Shown here one piece after another: positions 1 to 11,500 of a stretch of 64,000 nt of DNA. The notes beneath the pieces are model-generated. The model was not told the DNA's origin, made no database searches, and was given only the letters and a program-made list of their open reading frames with translations. Origin of the DNA: Ashinkailepas kermadecensis (Eukaryota; Arthropoda; Thecostraca; Neolepadidae); contig JAOTOM010005154.1 of NCBI GenBank assembly GCA_034440615.1, positions 248,001 to 312,000 on the forward strand. Reading direction: 5' to 3'. The position numbers and the translations under genes were made by a program. The first letter of the stretch is position 1, and each line of letters opens with the position of its first letter.

Positions 1-1378
1 AAAAAACAATGTATCTCAGCTGGGAACAGGGCACTCAGAATGCTGTACTCATTAATAGGAGTGTGAGATATAAGAGCAAGGAAGTCATGAACAAAATGTA
101 CTTAGCATATGTGCAACCCCACTTGGAATATTATGTACATGCATGGAGCCCCTGCCTAAAAAAGATACCTAGATATGTTAGAAAGAGTGCAGCACAAAGC
201 CACTAGGCTCATCAGTGGAATATGTAACTTAGAATATGGAGAAAGGCTCATAGCATTATATATGTACTCACTCAAATATAGGAGATTAAGGGGGATATGA
301 TTTAAATGTACAAAATTGTTAAAGGACTAGATCAGGTCAATGTGAATGATGCTCTTCAATTTAGAGTATCACATAGTGTCATCAATTCAGGTTAGACAAA
401 TTGAGGTGTATGACAGTTAAGCAACAACAGGTCTTCAGTCAAAGGGTTGTTGATCAATGGAATAGGCTGCCTGGTAATGTTGTGGGGAGTTCCTCATTGA
501 ATGTACTTGAAGGTAGGACGGACAAACCCTTTAGACAGGAAAATCTTGTTTTTGAGTTATAATCAGTGATGGATGGGGTGCAGTGATAAATTATTAGTGA
601 AATAGGGTGGAATATACCACTTAATGAACACTGAATCGACACCCTTCCCAAAGAAGTATTGCCATCGTGCTTATTGGTGCATGTTTGTGAAGTCTGTATG
701 CCTCGTTTCTAATTGTATCCCATTCACAAGCATCATAATTTTGCTCACCATAACGGATCTGAGATCGTGATAAAGAACATCCCATAGGGAAATTTCAGGT
801 GAAGAGATTACCTGTGATGCACTATATCATATAATACCAGTTTAAAGCATAAGTGTTTGCATCGTTATCATTTATATCGGTATATCCAGATAAGATGCAT
901 TTCAAAACATGCAAAACGGGAAGTCATATGTGCGGAGTTATCTCAAAGCTGGATTTGCATAACTTACACGATTATAAATAACATTACTTCCATGGCAGAT
1001 TCGACATCCTGCAGTACTCGTTTCGACATCTCACACCTACCAATAAATCATTATTTTAATGCTGATGGGGTGAGATATATGCTAAATAAGTGTGCATGGC
1101 ACAGACCACTTTAAGCAGGGATGGATGCAGTTTGAAAATTATTCGTAAGGCATTCAATCCACATGTGTTGGGAGTAATCATGGGAATAGGGCTGGATAGC
1201 TATGGTAGATAGGCATTGATAGATGTGCAGGATGTTGGTGGATGGTTTCCTCAGAATGTGGTGATGATTGGGGTGGGCCTTTTACCAGGCTTATGGTATC
1301 TTCCATTTACAGACTTAACTGGATGGGCCCTTGTGGCTTTTATTAAGTCTAAACACTTTATGACTTAGTCACATTCAT
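1..1378 (+). mobile_element. CR1-type LINE, 3' fragment (RT C-terminus and 3' UTR), broken
   Basis: The first ~250 bases encode the C-terminal region of a CR1-clade reverse transcriptase, with the characteristic run YVQPHLEYYVHAWSP. A following segment in another frame reads GERLIALYMYSLKYRRLRGD and then hits a stop, so the ORF has frameshifts and stops. The stretch 1170-1378 matches the 3' UTR of the CR1 copies at 9964-10415 and 52663-54109; it contains the shared blocks around 'cttatggtatcttccattta' and ends in 'ctttatgac'. Bases ~660-1170 have no clear counterpart in the other copies and may be a diverged or inserted segment. The element continues beyond the left edge of the window. Non-functional copy. 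Confidence 0.75.
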
Positions 1379-4189
1379 AAGCATTGTATTGGAATGATAA
1401 ATTCCAAGAATTCATAAGACACCTTAAAGCACAAATCCACCCCATAAGCCTCATTGGATGTAGGTAGATAGGGGAAGAGGGGGTTGCCAAACACTTAAGA
1501 CATCATGCAACAAATAGTTCTACTGCTGCTGATCTGCATGGCCAAACCAGTAATTGTACAGTGTTTACTGAATGCAGAAATGAACAAGCGATCCATATTC
1601 ATATAGTTCCTTTTGATTAAAATCCTCTAACCACTCACAAAGAGCAACTTTAAAACAGAACTATTTTGTAGTGGGGTGCCATATTCTGAATGCGAAAATG
1701 TGGTTGTGTAGGATTACGAACACCAGGTGTCTAGTTTCCCGAACACTTCAATGAATGGAATATATCTCCCACAGAAATGTTTTATTTCATGATGAGTTGG
1801 TTTTTAGGTTTCTATGGAATTTTCTGACCAAGATTTGTTAGTCACAAAATGCATTTCAGAGAAAAATGCTCCCTCTTGGGGACAAAAAGTACCCCTTCAG
1901 TATGCTCCAGTGTACCCCTCCCCCAATTAGCAAAGTTTTCTGCTGAAGACCCCTCTGAGGAAATGTGGTCCCTCCCCAATGATAATCACTGGACCCACCC
2001 CTGCCAAGTGTAACCTTTAAAATTCTTAAATCCTGGGATTAAAATGCTAATTAAGTCTGTGTTCAGAATTCAGCACACTCATTTTAGCAGGTGCAACTAC
2101 ACTTACAGTATTATGAACATCACTGTTCGGTTTGGGGAAACACAGGGAAGTTTGCCTGTGCTGTTTGCTGAATGTTTTTCTAACCCGATAAAGACAGTGT
2201 TTAATATACTTCAGCCAAATAAAACATGGTTCCACGCAATCACAAGATTTCACTGTAGCTGTTGTGGTACAAGTTATTAGTATCTGCTAGGAAATACCTG
2301 TATAATTGCCCAAAAAATAGGTCACTTCCTTACGATTTTCTTAAACCGACTGCTCTGGGAAGCCTGAAAATGGTGACTGCTGTGTTCGCTAGCTCCATAC
2401 AGAGAATCAGTAGAACTATGTGACCAGATCTTCATATTGGGTAGAGAAGGGTTCATTCTTCATGAATACCTCCATCTTTTTGTTATTTACATGCTGAACG
2501 TGACATGGAAGACGTCTAAAGGTAGGTGTTCAGGAAACGGAGTGTTCGGGTACCACCCCTCTTCCACTACCTACTCTTGTTCCCTCTGCCAACAGGCATC
2601 ACAGCTTGGTGTTGTTTCAGTTTTCCTTTAAAATGCATGATCAAGCACAATTTGGCAGTGGCCACAGCCTGACCATCAGGGTGGGAATTAAGGCACTTCT
2701 TAAGAGATTCTATCTCTGAAAACATTTCTGCACTCCGGGTTCATACTGGATAGGATGGGCTACACATGTACTCCGACACAAATTGAAATGTGGGAACAAA
2801 GATATGAATAAAAACCAACACAGAAATACACCCAAAAAACACCGGTTATTCCACTTACGGTCACCACTCTAACCACTTTTTTTGTAGCAGTCAGCTCTCA
2901 GCCACCGATTGCTGAACCTAAATTTCCTCAAATCTCAACCTCAATTGCCGACAACAACACGCTGACTACAACTTGCAAAAAGATGCGCATGTGCACTGAG
3001 TACACTGTTCTCCGGCTTTGGAGCCGCGTCTCGGAAAAGCTGTTTCTGCCACCCTATAGTGGGAAAGTTTGACAGTTTTAAGAGACGTTCTCCAGAGGCC
3101 CGGAGGGCACCGATCAGAATTGGCTGCGTTAGCGTTTTCTGTTACAAAATCTGTCCGTCAACCAATCAATGTAAGGTAATTTTTATGACGTCATAACCAT
3201 TAGCAACTCTGAACACGTGGTTAATAGTGTCATACTGTAAACAGAAGACCTCGACTGATCCTTTGCTTTGATCACATCCAACTGTGGCGTGTGCGGTAGC
3301 GCAGTTGCGTTCATATTACGTGGGAAATTGGCTGCGTAGGTAGGTATGAGCTCTGAGCTGAGGGTGAAGTGTGAAGTATTTTTGTTTGTTTTTCATATGG
3401 CTAGCCTTGTACTGAGCCAAAAGTGAAAGGAAAGCACATTGCTCCTGTGAGTTATGAGAAACGAAACAGTGCTGATTATTACGAGTCACTGCCGGGCGGT
3501 GCCATCCATTGTTCACTTCCTTGTTCCTATGTTTTGACATTTCATCTGACCAAAAATGAGAATGATATTACTTATGCATATTATGTAGGTCTGAGTTAGG
3601 TTTTTCTGGTCGGTTACTGGTAAACAGATTCCATGCATACAAAATGTCTATGAAAATGTACTCCGGAAGATACCGGTTTGCACTCCGACTCCCAACCCGG
3701 AAAGTAAGTTTCCCACTCTGCTGACCATGGGGGAAAAACTGTATTAACTACTTCCGAGTACACATTATAGTAATTCACGATTCAGCAGCAAGGTACCTAG
3801 GTAGGTACCTACATAGGTAAGGTAATCTTCAAGTATTACCGCTCACACTTTCCATATATCAACAATGCATCAGTCACCTAAATTTGTAGATTATTTCAGT
3901 TTGAAATACTTTCTGAATAAGATATATAAGTTTCTAATATTCTCCCAGTAATGCGAAGTAATTTTTTTGCAAACAGCTACAAAAACACCGTTGTAATTAC
4001 CTTGGAACGAAACTAAATGACTGTAGAACATAATCCTGACACAATCCATCACGACCATCTGTATACGACTGCCATATGCACCATAACTGTAAGAAATGCG
4101 GTGGGTCTGCCGCAAAATGATAATTCGTGGTGAGTGTACTTTACAGCCAAATATTGTGACCAAAGCTATACCTTCAGATGGCTGCACGG
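1379..4189. other. No gene recognised
   Basis: About 2.8 kb of apparently single-copy sequence with only short random ORFs. I see no protein family, RNA gene or clear repeat. A slightly GC-richer patch lies near 2980-3300. Confidence 0.5.
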
Positions 4190-5285
4190 GTCAGCATGAA
4201 ACTTTGACGAAAGGATTCGGAGGATGCGATTTCATCAGCACTTTTGAATGTCTAAGGTGAAAACAATGCTAACAATCTTAAATATGTCTGTGCAGTGGTG
4301 CACGTAGACTCGATTGCAGGTAAAACATGCAGTCGAAGCCGTACTCGATGGCCGGACCGATTTAAATTAAACCTTCACCAATCGATTCACAGTATGCGAT
4401 TTCATTAGTGCCTTATAATATCTACGCCTGGAACAATACCTAACAATCTGAAATCGGACAATTTGTGTATTTCCCCATTGCAGCCAAAACCATGCTCAGA
4501 GACGGCTGGGCCGGTTTGAATGAAACTTTTACTAATCGATCCAGTGTATACGATTTCATATGCGCTTTGGACTATCTAAGTCAGAAACGTTATATAACAA
4601 TTTTAAATGGGGACGGGTGGTCTAGGGGTAAGATGCTCGTCTCACAATCGAAAGATTGTGGGTTCGAGTCTCACCTGTCGCTACTCTTCGCCCGCGACCA
4701 ATCGGCGTGAGAGAGTGGCGACGCTATATGGCTCAACGGTCGACGTGTCGTAAAACCAATAGCCAACCAATTTTAAATCGATCAGTTTTTAGATTTCCCT
4801 CTTGCAGACAAGCCATGTGCCCAGAGATGGCTGGTCAGATTTTGATGAAACCTTCACTAACAGGTTCAACGTACGCGATTTCATCGGTGTTTGTACGTCT
4901 AAGCGTGGAAAGATGTCTAACAATCCTAGGTCGGCCAATTCGAAAATTTGCCTATTTGCGGCCAAAACTGTTCTGAGATGGTCGGACTGATGTTCCTCAA
5001 GCCTTCACGAATCGATTTAGCGTATGCGATTTCATCGGGGTTTTTGAATATTTAAGCCTGGTACGATGCTATGCTTAACAATCAACATCAGCCAATTCTA
5101 AGGGTTGCCTATTTGCATCCAAAACCATGCTCCTAGATGGCCGGACCGATTTGCATGCCTGCAGATCAGTCCGACCATCCCGGAACGTGGCTTTGGCTGC
5201 AAATTGGCAAATTTTGGAATTTTCCGATATGAGATTGTTAGTCATCGTTCTACGCTCAGACATAAAACACAACCGATGAAACCTT
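4190..5285. repeat. ~152-bp satellite, head-to-tail array ending in an inverted unit
   Basis: A core like 'tatgcgatttcat' recurs near 4223, 4393, 4547, 4871 and 5022. Spacing is about 151-170 bp once the SINE at 4609-4767 and its duplicated target are subtracted. Each unit also carries 'ccaaaaccatgctc', 'gatggccggaccgattt' and 'taacaatc' blocks. The last unit, about 5160-5285, is the same sequence in reverse complement: 'atcagtccgaccatcc' mirrors 'gatggtcggactgat' near 4976. Copies differ by many substitutions, so the array is old. Confidence 0.8.
4609..4767 (+). mobile_element. tRNA-derived SINE, family 1, copy 1 (159 bp, 11-bp TSD)
   Basis: The head carries RNA polymerase III promoter boxes: an A box near 4618-4632 (TGGTCTAGGGGTAAG) and a B box near 4661-4671 (GGTTCGAGTCT). 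The T-arm pairs well, but the anticodon arm at 4643-4660 is a 7-bp stem closing a GAAA tetraloop, so this is not a working tRNA. The body is ~95 bp, followed by a CCAA-type tail. It is flanked by a perfect 11-bp direct repeat, 'caattttaaat' (4598-4608 and 4768-4778), the target-site duplication. It sits inside the ~152-bp satellite. A second copy lies at 31254-31430. Confidence 0.9.
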
Positions 5286-5950
5286 AGGCTCCGTAGGCGT
5301 TCCGATCAGGACTCTTAGACGTTCGTAAGGGCCAATTGACGCAAGGCGTAGTATTTTGCAGATTTCTTCGGTGTGAGCCGAGGCAGGACTTCGATATTTT
5401 GCCACCATCGGTGTCCCAAGTGGCTGGGAAGCGGGATGCTGCACCCTCATCTACCCACATTCGCTCGTCCCATCCACTCTCTTCTCATTAAGTGATTAAT
5501 TGTTTGGTCCACCAATTTGCTCTGGTTTTGCAATGGAACTCGTTTACTAGCTCTGAGGACTTACCTATATTTGTACCCCGATATCCACCAGCCACCTACG
5601 TAACCTTATTTCGGTCGATGCCTCGCCGGGACTCGCCCGTTGGAACGTGCGACCTACGTGTAAAAGCGGGGGGGGCACGAGTGCCCACCACGCTGGGCAC
5701 GTCCACTGATCGTTTCTCTGTCCTTGCCGGTCCTATCACTTCAGCCTCGGGGTTTACGGGATGCCAAGCCTGTCCTTACATCCTCAGAAAAGTTGCCAAA
5801 TCCGTGCCCACGTGCAGGGAACGGAGGAGAACACATTACCGGGCGGTGGCTTTCCTCTATCCTATCGTCTGGAGCCAAACTCCAACGAACCGCAACGCGT
5901 CCTTCTTTTAGCGGCCTTCCATGCCCACCGGGCTCTAAAGATTCTAGGAC
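5286..5950. other. No gene recognised
   Basis: Moderately GC-rich, apparently unique sequence between the satellite and the fold-back element. ORFs of 96-139 codons exist in overlapping frames but match no family I recognise. Confidence 0.4.
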
Positions 5951-7056
5951 AAATGTACGTAAGGAAAATGTACGTATGGCAGATGTACGTAAGCAAATGT
6001 ACGAAAGCAAATGTACGTAAGTGCAGATGTACATATGACAATTGTACGTAAGCGCAGATGTACGTATATGGCTAATGTACGTAAGCGCAAATGTACGTAT
6101 AGCAAATGTACATATGCGCAAATGTACGTAAGCGCAAATATACGTAAGCGCAAATGTACGTAAGCGCAAAAGTACGTATGCGCAAATGTACGTAAACGCA
6201 AATGTACGTTGCACAAAAAGTACGTAAGCGCAAATGTACGTATGCGGAAAAGTACGTAATAGTACGTAAGCGCAAATGTACGTATGCGGAAAAGTACGTA
6301 TGTGCAAATGTACGTAAGCGAAAATATACGCATGCGCAAAAGTTCGTAAGCGCAAATGTACGTATGCGCAAAAGTACGTATGCGCAAAGGTACGTAAGAG
6401 TAAATGTACGTATGCGCAAAAGTACGTAAGCGCAAATGTACGTAAGCGCAAATGTATGTAAGCGCAAATGTACGTACGTGCAAAAGTACGAAAGCGGAAA
6501 TGTACGTATGCGCAAATGTACGTACATTTACACATGCGTACCTTTGCGTTTACGCACATTTGGTTAGGTAGATATGTCATACGTACCTTTGCGCTTACAT
6601 ACATTCGCTTACGTACCCTTGTCATACGCACATTTGCTACTACGTATATCTGTCATCAGTACATTTGCCATACGCACTTTTGTGCTGTGATATATCTGAG
6701 CTGACGTGCATCTGCCATACGTACTTTTGCGGTTACGTCCATATTTGTATACGTACATTTGCGCTGACATACTTTTGCCCTTACGCACATTTGCAATTAC
6801 GTACATTTACGCATACGTACATTAGCGTGTACGTACATTTGCGCTTACGTACATTTGCGCTTACGCATACGTACTTTTGCGCATACGTATATTTGCGCTT
6901 ACATACATTTGCGCTTACGTACTTTTGCGCTTACGTACATTTGCGCTCACGTACATTTGCGCATACGTACATTTGCCATACGAACATTTGCGCTTACGTA
7001 CATTAGCCTTACGTACATCTGCGCTTACGTACAATTGCCATACGTACATCTGCGCT
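5951..7056. repeat. Fold-back element: ~1.1-kb palindrome of 16-bp sub-repeats
   Basis: The left arm (5951-6521) is a tandem array of a 16-bp unit, consensus GCGCAAATGTACGTAA. The right arm (6522-7056) is the same array in reverse complement (TTACGTACATTTGCGC). The orientation flips at a perfect 16-bp palindrome, 'aaatgtacgtacattt', at 6514-6529. There are roughly 34-36 units per arm and no spacer. The architecture resembles Drosophila FB fold-back elements, whose long inverted repeats are made of short direct repeats. I see no transposase and no convincing TSD. Long ORFs on both strands here are a by-product of the repeat. Confidence 0.85.
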
Positions 7057-7654
7057 CACTGGCGGATCTAGCCCACCGGTTTTGGGAGGCGGGGCAACTT
7101 TCGGTTTTCGGCGTCAGCCCCCCCCCCCTCCCCCAGTGGCGTACCTAGGAATTGCATCAGGGGAGGGGTCAAACGGATTTGGAGGGTGCCCATTCTCCCA
7201 CTATTCTTGGTTAAAAGCACCGGATTTCGACCACTATTTGTCAAAGGGGTCCATTAAAAAAAATATAATTAATGACAACATAATTTCCTGTGTAGGAGCA
7301 CAGCCTACCTCCACCGTTTCTAAGTTACCGGATTTTTGTTCTTGTTTACCAAAACGTTCACGTTCACGTTCAACGTCTTTACCACGTCAACGTTCGTGCA
7401 CGTGTACACAATACATCTTATGCGCGATATTTGTAGGCCCCGGTACGATTCTCGGGGCTCCCGGTGCATCTTTGTCGTGCCCCAGCACGCTTCTTTTCCG
7501 GGGCCCGATGCTTAAAAAAAATAATTATCCGAGTTCTTGTTGGGGTGGCTTTATGAACCAGGGTCCTATTGCTAAGCAGGGCTTGTTGCGTGAACCCTGG
7601 CCCCACCACCCGATCCATTAATTCCAGTTCAATGGCATAATTTTGACCGAAAGT
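7057..7654. other. Intergenic, with a dispersed-repeat fragment
   Basis: Includes a C-run near 7119. From about 7137 ('gtggcgtacctaggaa') to about 7260 it resembles the repeat copy beginning near 26428 ('acgtacccaggaa ... ccggatttcg'). No gene is supported. Confidence 0.4.
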
Positions 7655-7840
7655 TTAGCGTGCCGTCAATGCACCGACACGGCCGCCCGGTAGCTCGTCC
7701 CCGGCCTTATCGGGCCAGCTGCCAACTGACCCTCCCAGCCGGGGGCTAAATACGAGCGCGCGAAGCGACTCGAACCCTGCGTTGCCAGGACAGGGGAGAC
7801 CAGAGCAGGCCAGCGCTCTAACCAACTGAGCCACCAGTGT
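7655..7840 (-). mobile_element. tRNA-derived SINE, family 2
   Basis: On the minus strand the 5' end reads like a tRNA 5' half, with an A box at 7833-7818 (TGGCTCAGTTGGTTAG) and a B box at 7776-7765 (GGTTCGAGTCGC). A GC-rich, tRNA-unrelated body follows, running to about 7655. No stable anticodon arm is evident and the boxes sit inside a longer repeat-like unit, so a SINE is more likely than a tRNA gene. I could not find a TSD, so the borders are approximate. Confidence 0.65.
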
Positions 7841-7929
7841 TTTTTAGGGTTTTTCACGCAATTGTTCTAGCCGCAGAGTGACGTTCCGTGTAGGATTTAT
7901 ATTTTGAAAGCCGGCTTCGACTTTTTGAG

Positions 7930-8540
7930 CTCCGGCGGGACATTTTGGGCACCCAGTGTGACTTTCAACGGCAGCGACGCGACTTTTTTTGGTCTAAGTG
8001 CAATTCTTGGGTCCCGTCTTCATTTGTTGGGATCCTATTGCGTGTTTTAGTGGCCTCGACACGTTTTTGGTGGCCCAACACGTTTTGGGGGCTTTTGGAG
8101 CTATTTGTGAGGCCCCGGAGTGATTTTCCACGTCAATACTTTTTATCTCGTTTTCCCGGCTTCATTTTCTTGGGTGGTCCCGATGAGACTCTTAGGCCCT
8201 GGTTCGACCTGTCGAGCCCCTAGCGTGATTTTCAGAGGACCGGGCGCGACTCTTTGGTACCGCCAGACTCGGAGTGATTTTCAAGGGTCCCAGCCCGACC
8301 TCTTGGGGTCCTCGTCGCGATTTTCAAGAACCTGGCACGAGTTTTTTGGCCCTCAACGTGATTTTCATGGCCCAGGCGCGAACTTTTTGTAGCCCCAGCG
8401 TGATTTTCATGAACCCCGGTTCAACTTTTTGGGAGCCCAGTACGATTTTCAGTAGCCCGACCAGATCTTTTGGACCCCCAGCGTAATTTTTAGGGGCCAA
8501 TTTTTTAGGGGCCCTTTTGGCCCCCATCGTGATTATCAAG
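7930..8540. repeat. Degenerate 41-49-bp minisatellite
   Basis: Units share 'agcgtgattttca ... ccc ... actttttgg'. The 'gattttc' core recurs near 8121, 8226, 8275, 8319, 8358, 8400 and 8441, with a spacing of mostly 39-49 bp. Copies are strongly diverged. Confidence 0.7.
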
Positions 8541-9963
8541 GGGGGGGTAAGACTGGGCTACCCCTCTATCCTGTCAAAACTTACCGCGTCCCTGGTTTGT
8601 CCCCCCCCAATTTCTAAACCCATGCCGTTAACACTGACTCAGTGGCGAGCAGCGACCGCGACGCGTGCCCCTTCGCCCAGAGTCACGGTCGCTCATTCAG
8701 CTGCGAACACAACTACCCTCCCCTCCGACCAGCCTGGTTGTCTGTTTACGCTAAGCTCGATGGGAGGGTCACAGGCTAACGTAGTGCATGTCGGTATTCC
8801 ACCTCGTGCTCTGGTTGATATTCCTCCGCATGGAGGCGCTGACGTCGCGTCGGCCACTCCGAAGGTGGCGCCACGGGCTGTCACCAGCTCTGTGAGCGCG
8901 GGCCGCTGCCTCTGGCATCGGCGGCTGGCGGTGCGACCGGGCGCGGACCGTGCTGTTGCTCTGGCGTTCAGCACAGCTGCATGTGCATGTGAGCGAGTGG
9001 ACCCGCCACATCAGACACCGGATGCACCAGTTGACGGGTCTCCTGATGACACTGCCGAAGTACGCTGAGAACATGGCAATTCACGTCGCACGCACATGCA
9101 TAATGCAGTTGCAGCTGTAGATATGCAATAATTCAGATCAGATGGCGCGTAAGGACACCCGCGACAGACTACATTTCGGCGGTTGCAGTTGAGAAAAATC
9201 TGGAACATCGACCTACTTGACCTGACCTAGCATGTCAACTATGTGACCCTTGCTATCTCAAAGAACTAACTATATCTCTCACTTACTTTTTCTATTGTTC
9301 TTCGGATTTTTTCCTCCATTTCTCTTGGTTCCAAAGATCATGGAGATCGCACCGACTGCCCCATTCCCCTCCTTTCTCGTGAACAGAGCGCCCTGGAAAC
9401 ATCCCGCAAGACAAGGGCTGATGAAAATGTGATAGAAGATCACGCGTTGAATTATCGTGTTGAATTATTGAATTATCGTGTATGGCATACAACGAGCGGA
9501 CAACCTGCGAAAGAGAACGGACTGTGACAAGCCGCTCCTTCCTCGCCGGACCAATTGTGTTCCAACAATATGGCATGGTGTGCTCAGGTGTGCATGCACC
9601 AAATTCGGCTGAGAAGGCCATTTTCGATACGAGCATAGCGAACATCAGCTGCAGAGGACTGATTTGCAAGGCGCTAACTTGAAATTGAAGGTCGTACGTC
9701 CAAAATCGGGTGCGGCTGCCGAATATGGTGCAAGTAGTTACACCTTTAATGGAATGCACCGAATTGCGGAAATTGGTTGTGCTTCATCTCTATTTTAATG
9801 CCTGCACTTTCGCCGAAATTGGACGCCACAAGAATATCACTCCGCGGCCAGCCAGGACAGTCCATTTACAGCTGGTTCACGGGTTTTCGACCCACCTTGT
9901 CCAGGCCCCCGTGCCCTGGAGCCATATAACCGGCCTCTTGTCTTTGGCCGTCCAGCGCACCTA
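8541..9963. other. No gene recognised; CpG-rich patch 8620-9060
   Basis: The first 500 bases are CpG-rich and open in several frames on both strands (for example a 183-codon plus-strand frame at 8517-9068). No domain is recognisable and base composition explains the openness. The remainder looks unique. Confidence 0.4.
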
Positions 9964-10415
9964 AAGTTATAAAGTCATAAAGTCATAAAGTCAAAGTGTT
10001 AAGGCTTAATAAGAGCCACAGGGACCCATCTGGGTTAAGCCTATCTAGAAAAGGTACTAGAATTGTACATATGCTCACACCAATCAATCCCTTATCTCAA
10101 GTTCCTGGGGAGCTATATATCCCAGCCTATCTAGCACCATTCACTTGCTATTGCATAACACACTCAACAATTACAAACTCCTCGAATCATACCCATTGTG
10201 CTACCATAGCCAATCTCATCAGTATCACATCCCGAAGGAAGGTGCTGAATCCACTGCTAGGTACACCCTATATAAAGTTATAAAGCGTTTAGACTTAATA
10301 AGAGACACAAGAGCCCATCCAGTTAAGTCTGTAAATGGAAGATACCATAAGCCTGGTAAAAAGACCCACCCCAACCACCTAATAGTGTCTTATACTGGTA
10401 AGTAGCTGAGAGGAC
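9964..10415 (-). mobile_element. CR1-type LINE, 3' UTR only
   Basis: The reverse complement of this stretch matches the 3' UTRs of the CR1 copies at 1170-1378 and 52663-54109. It includes the block 'aagtctaaacgcttta', the 'ccttccttcgggatgtgat' block and the 'gataggcttaacccagatgg' block. Its minus-strand end (9964-9990) is a short tandem repeat of the 'actttatg' type, as is typical of CR1 3' ends. No coding sequence is present. Confidence 0.85.
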
Positions 10416-10829
10416 AGTCGGTTGGTATTATGACTTGATTTCTCTATAACATACAATGGAAAATGCATTGTACAGCAAATACACCCCTTTCAGAACATCT
10501 TGCATTCGATAGTTTCGGCTTCGTACACTGGCGTGGCTTCGGCCCCATGGCTGCATCCTCCACGTCTTCATCAAGGTTGCTGCACCCAGTGGGAAATAAG
10601 TGGCCACAATGGAGGAGAGAGGGATATGTAGGCATCCGTGCCTGTCACTCGGCCCTGGCGGCCGACATTAAATTTGACTTTCGTCAACCAACATGCTGGT
10701 CAACATTCCGGTGTATCGCCAACCAAGTTATTTCAATATAGTATATTTATGTATTTATGGCCTCAGTATTTATCGCCAATGAAAGTGTCAAAAAGATGAG
10801 CTAACCCAGACACGGGCGAACAGCAATGT
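10416..10829. other. No gene recognised
   Basis: Unique-looking intergenic sequence; only short ORFs. Confidence 0.4.
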
Positions 10830-11362
10830 AGACCCAACCCCAACAATTTTTGTTGGACGTTCTCGAAAGTTCCGGGATTCCGGCCACTTTATTTCAAAAC
10901 CGTATTTTATTAGAATGATGCAATTTTCTCTTTTTGCATTCCCATTGTGACCCGGATCCTCCGATCCTCTCCCCCCCCCCCAATTGTATGTAAACATGGC
11001 ACAGTTATAAACCAGGAATGCAGAACGCCCAAGCATGCATCTAGATGCAGGATGCCAAAACTTCATTGGAAAAGGCGTCGATTCAGTATGAGATAAGTAA
11101 ACGCTTTAAGGAACTATCGTATATTATCGCAAGGGCCCTCACACATTCGCCATGGCCCGTACACATTCGCAAGGGTCAGTACACTTCCTTAAGGACCCGT
11201 AGGCTTCGTAGGGGCCCGTAGATGTTCGTAGAAATCCGTAGACGACCGCAATTGTCCTCAGACGTCCATTAGGGCCCGTGGACGTTCGTAAGGGTGCAAC
11301 GTTCATAGCGATCCGAGGACGTTCGTAGCGGCCCGTGAGTGTTCGTGAGCGCTCGTAGAGAT
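10830..11362. repeat. Dispersed repeat family, copy A, with embedded ~24-bp minisatellite
   Basis: The block 10850-11100 matches 26490-26720: 'ccactttatttc', 'taaacatggcacag', 'aagcatgcatctagatgcag' and 'cgtcgattcagta' occur in the same order. In both copies it is followed by a degenerate tandem repeat based on 'agggcccgtagacgttcgt' (here 11110-11362). The composite is therefore one repeat family. It has no ORF and no recognised class. Confidence 0.7.
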
Positions 11363-11435
11363 TTTGAGGGACACAACAACAGCTATAAAAGTACTGTTGG
11401 CCTTCTTATCTCCGCCGCCCTCGGCTACACAGGAG

Positions 11436-11437
<2 letters not shown>

Positions 11438-11498
<61 letters not shown>

Positions 11499-11500
11499 TT
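11438..11500. repeat. (AT)n microsatellite
   Basis: About 60 bases of alternating AT with one interruption, inside otherwise unique sequence. Confidence 0.95.

Noticed and set aside
4609..4690. A functional tRNA gene
   Set aside because: The anticodon arm has a 7-bp stem and a 4-base loop, and the unit continues into a repeat body with TSDs, so it is a SINE.
5741..7148. Long Tyr/Leu/Arg-rich ORFs on both strands across the 16-bp array
   Set aside because: They arise from the repeat itself, are mirrored on the opposite strand and contain no domain; not coding.
8517..9068. 183-codon ORF in a CpG-rich patch
   Set aside because: The opposite strand is equally open, no domain is visible, and GC-rich composition explains it.
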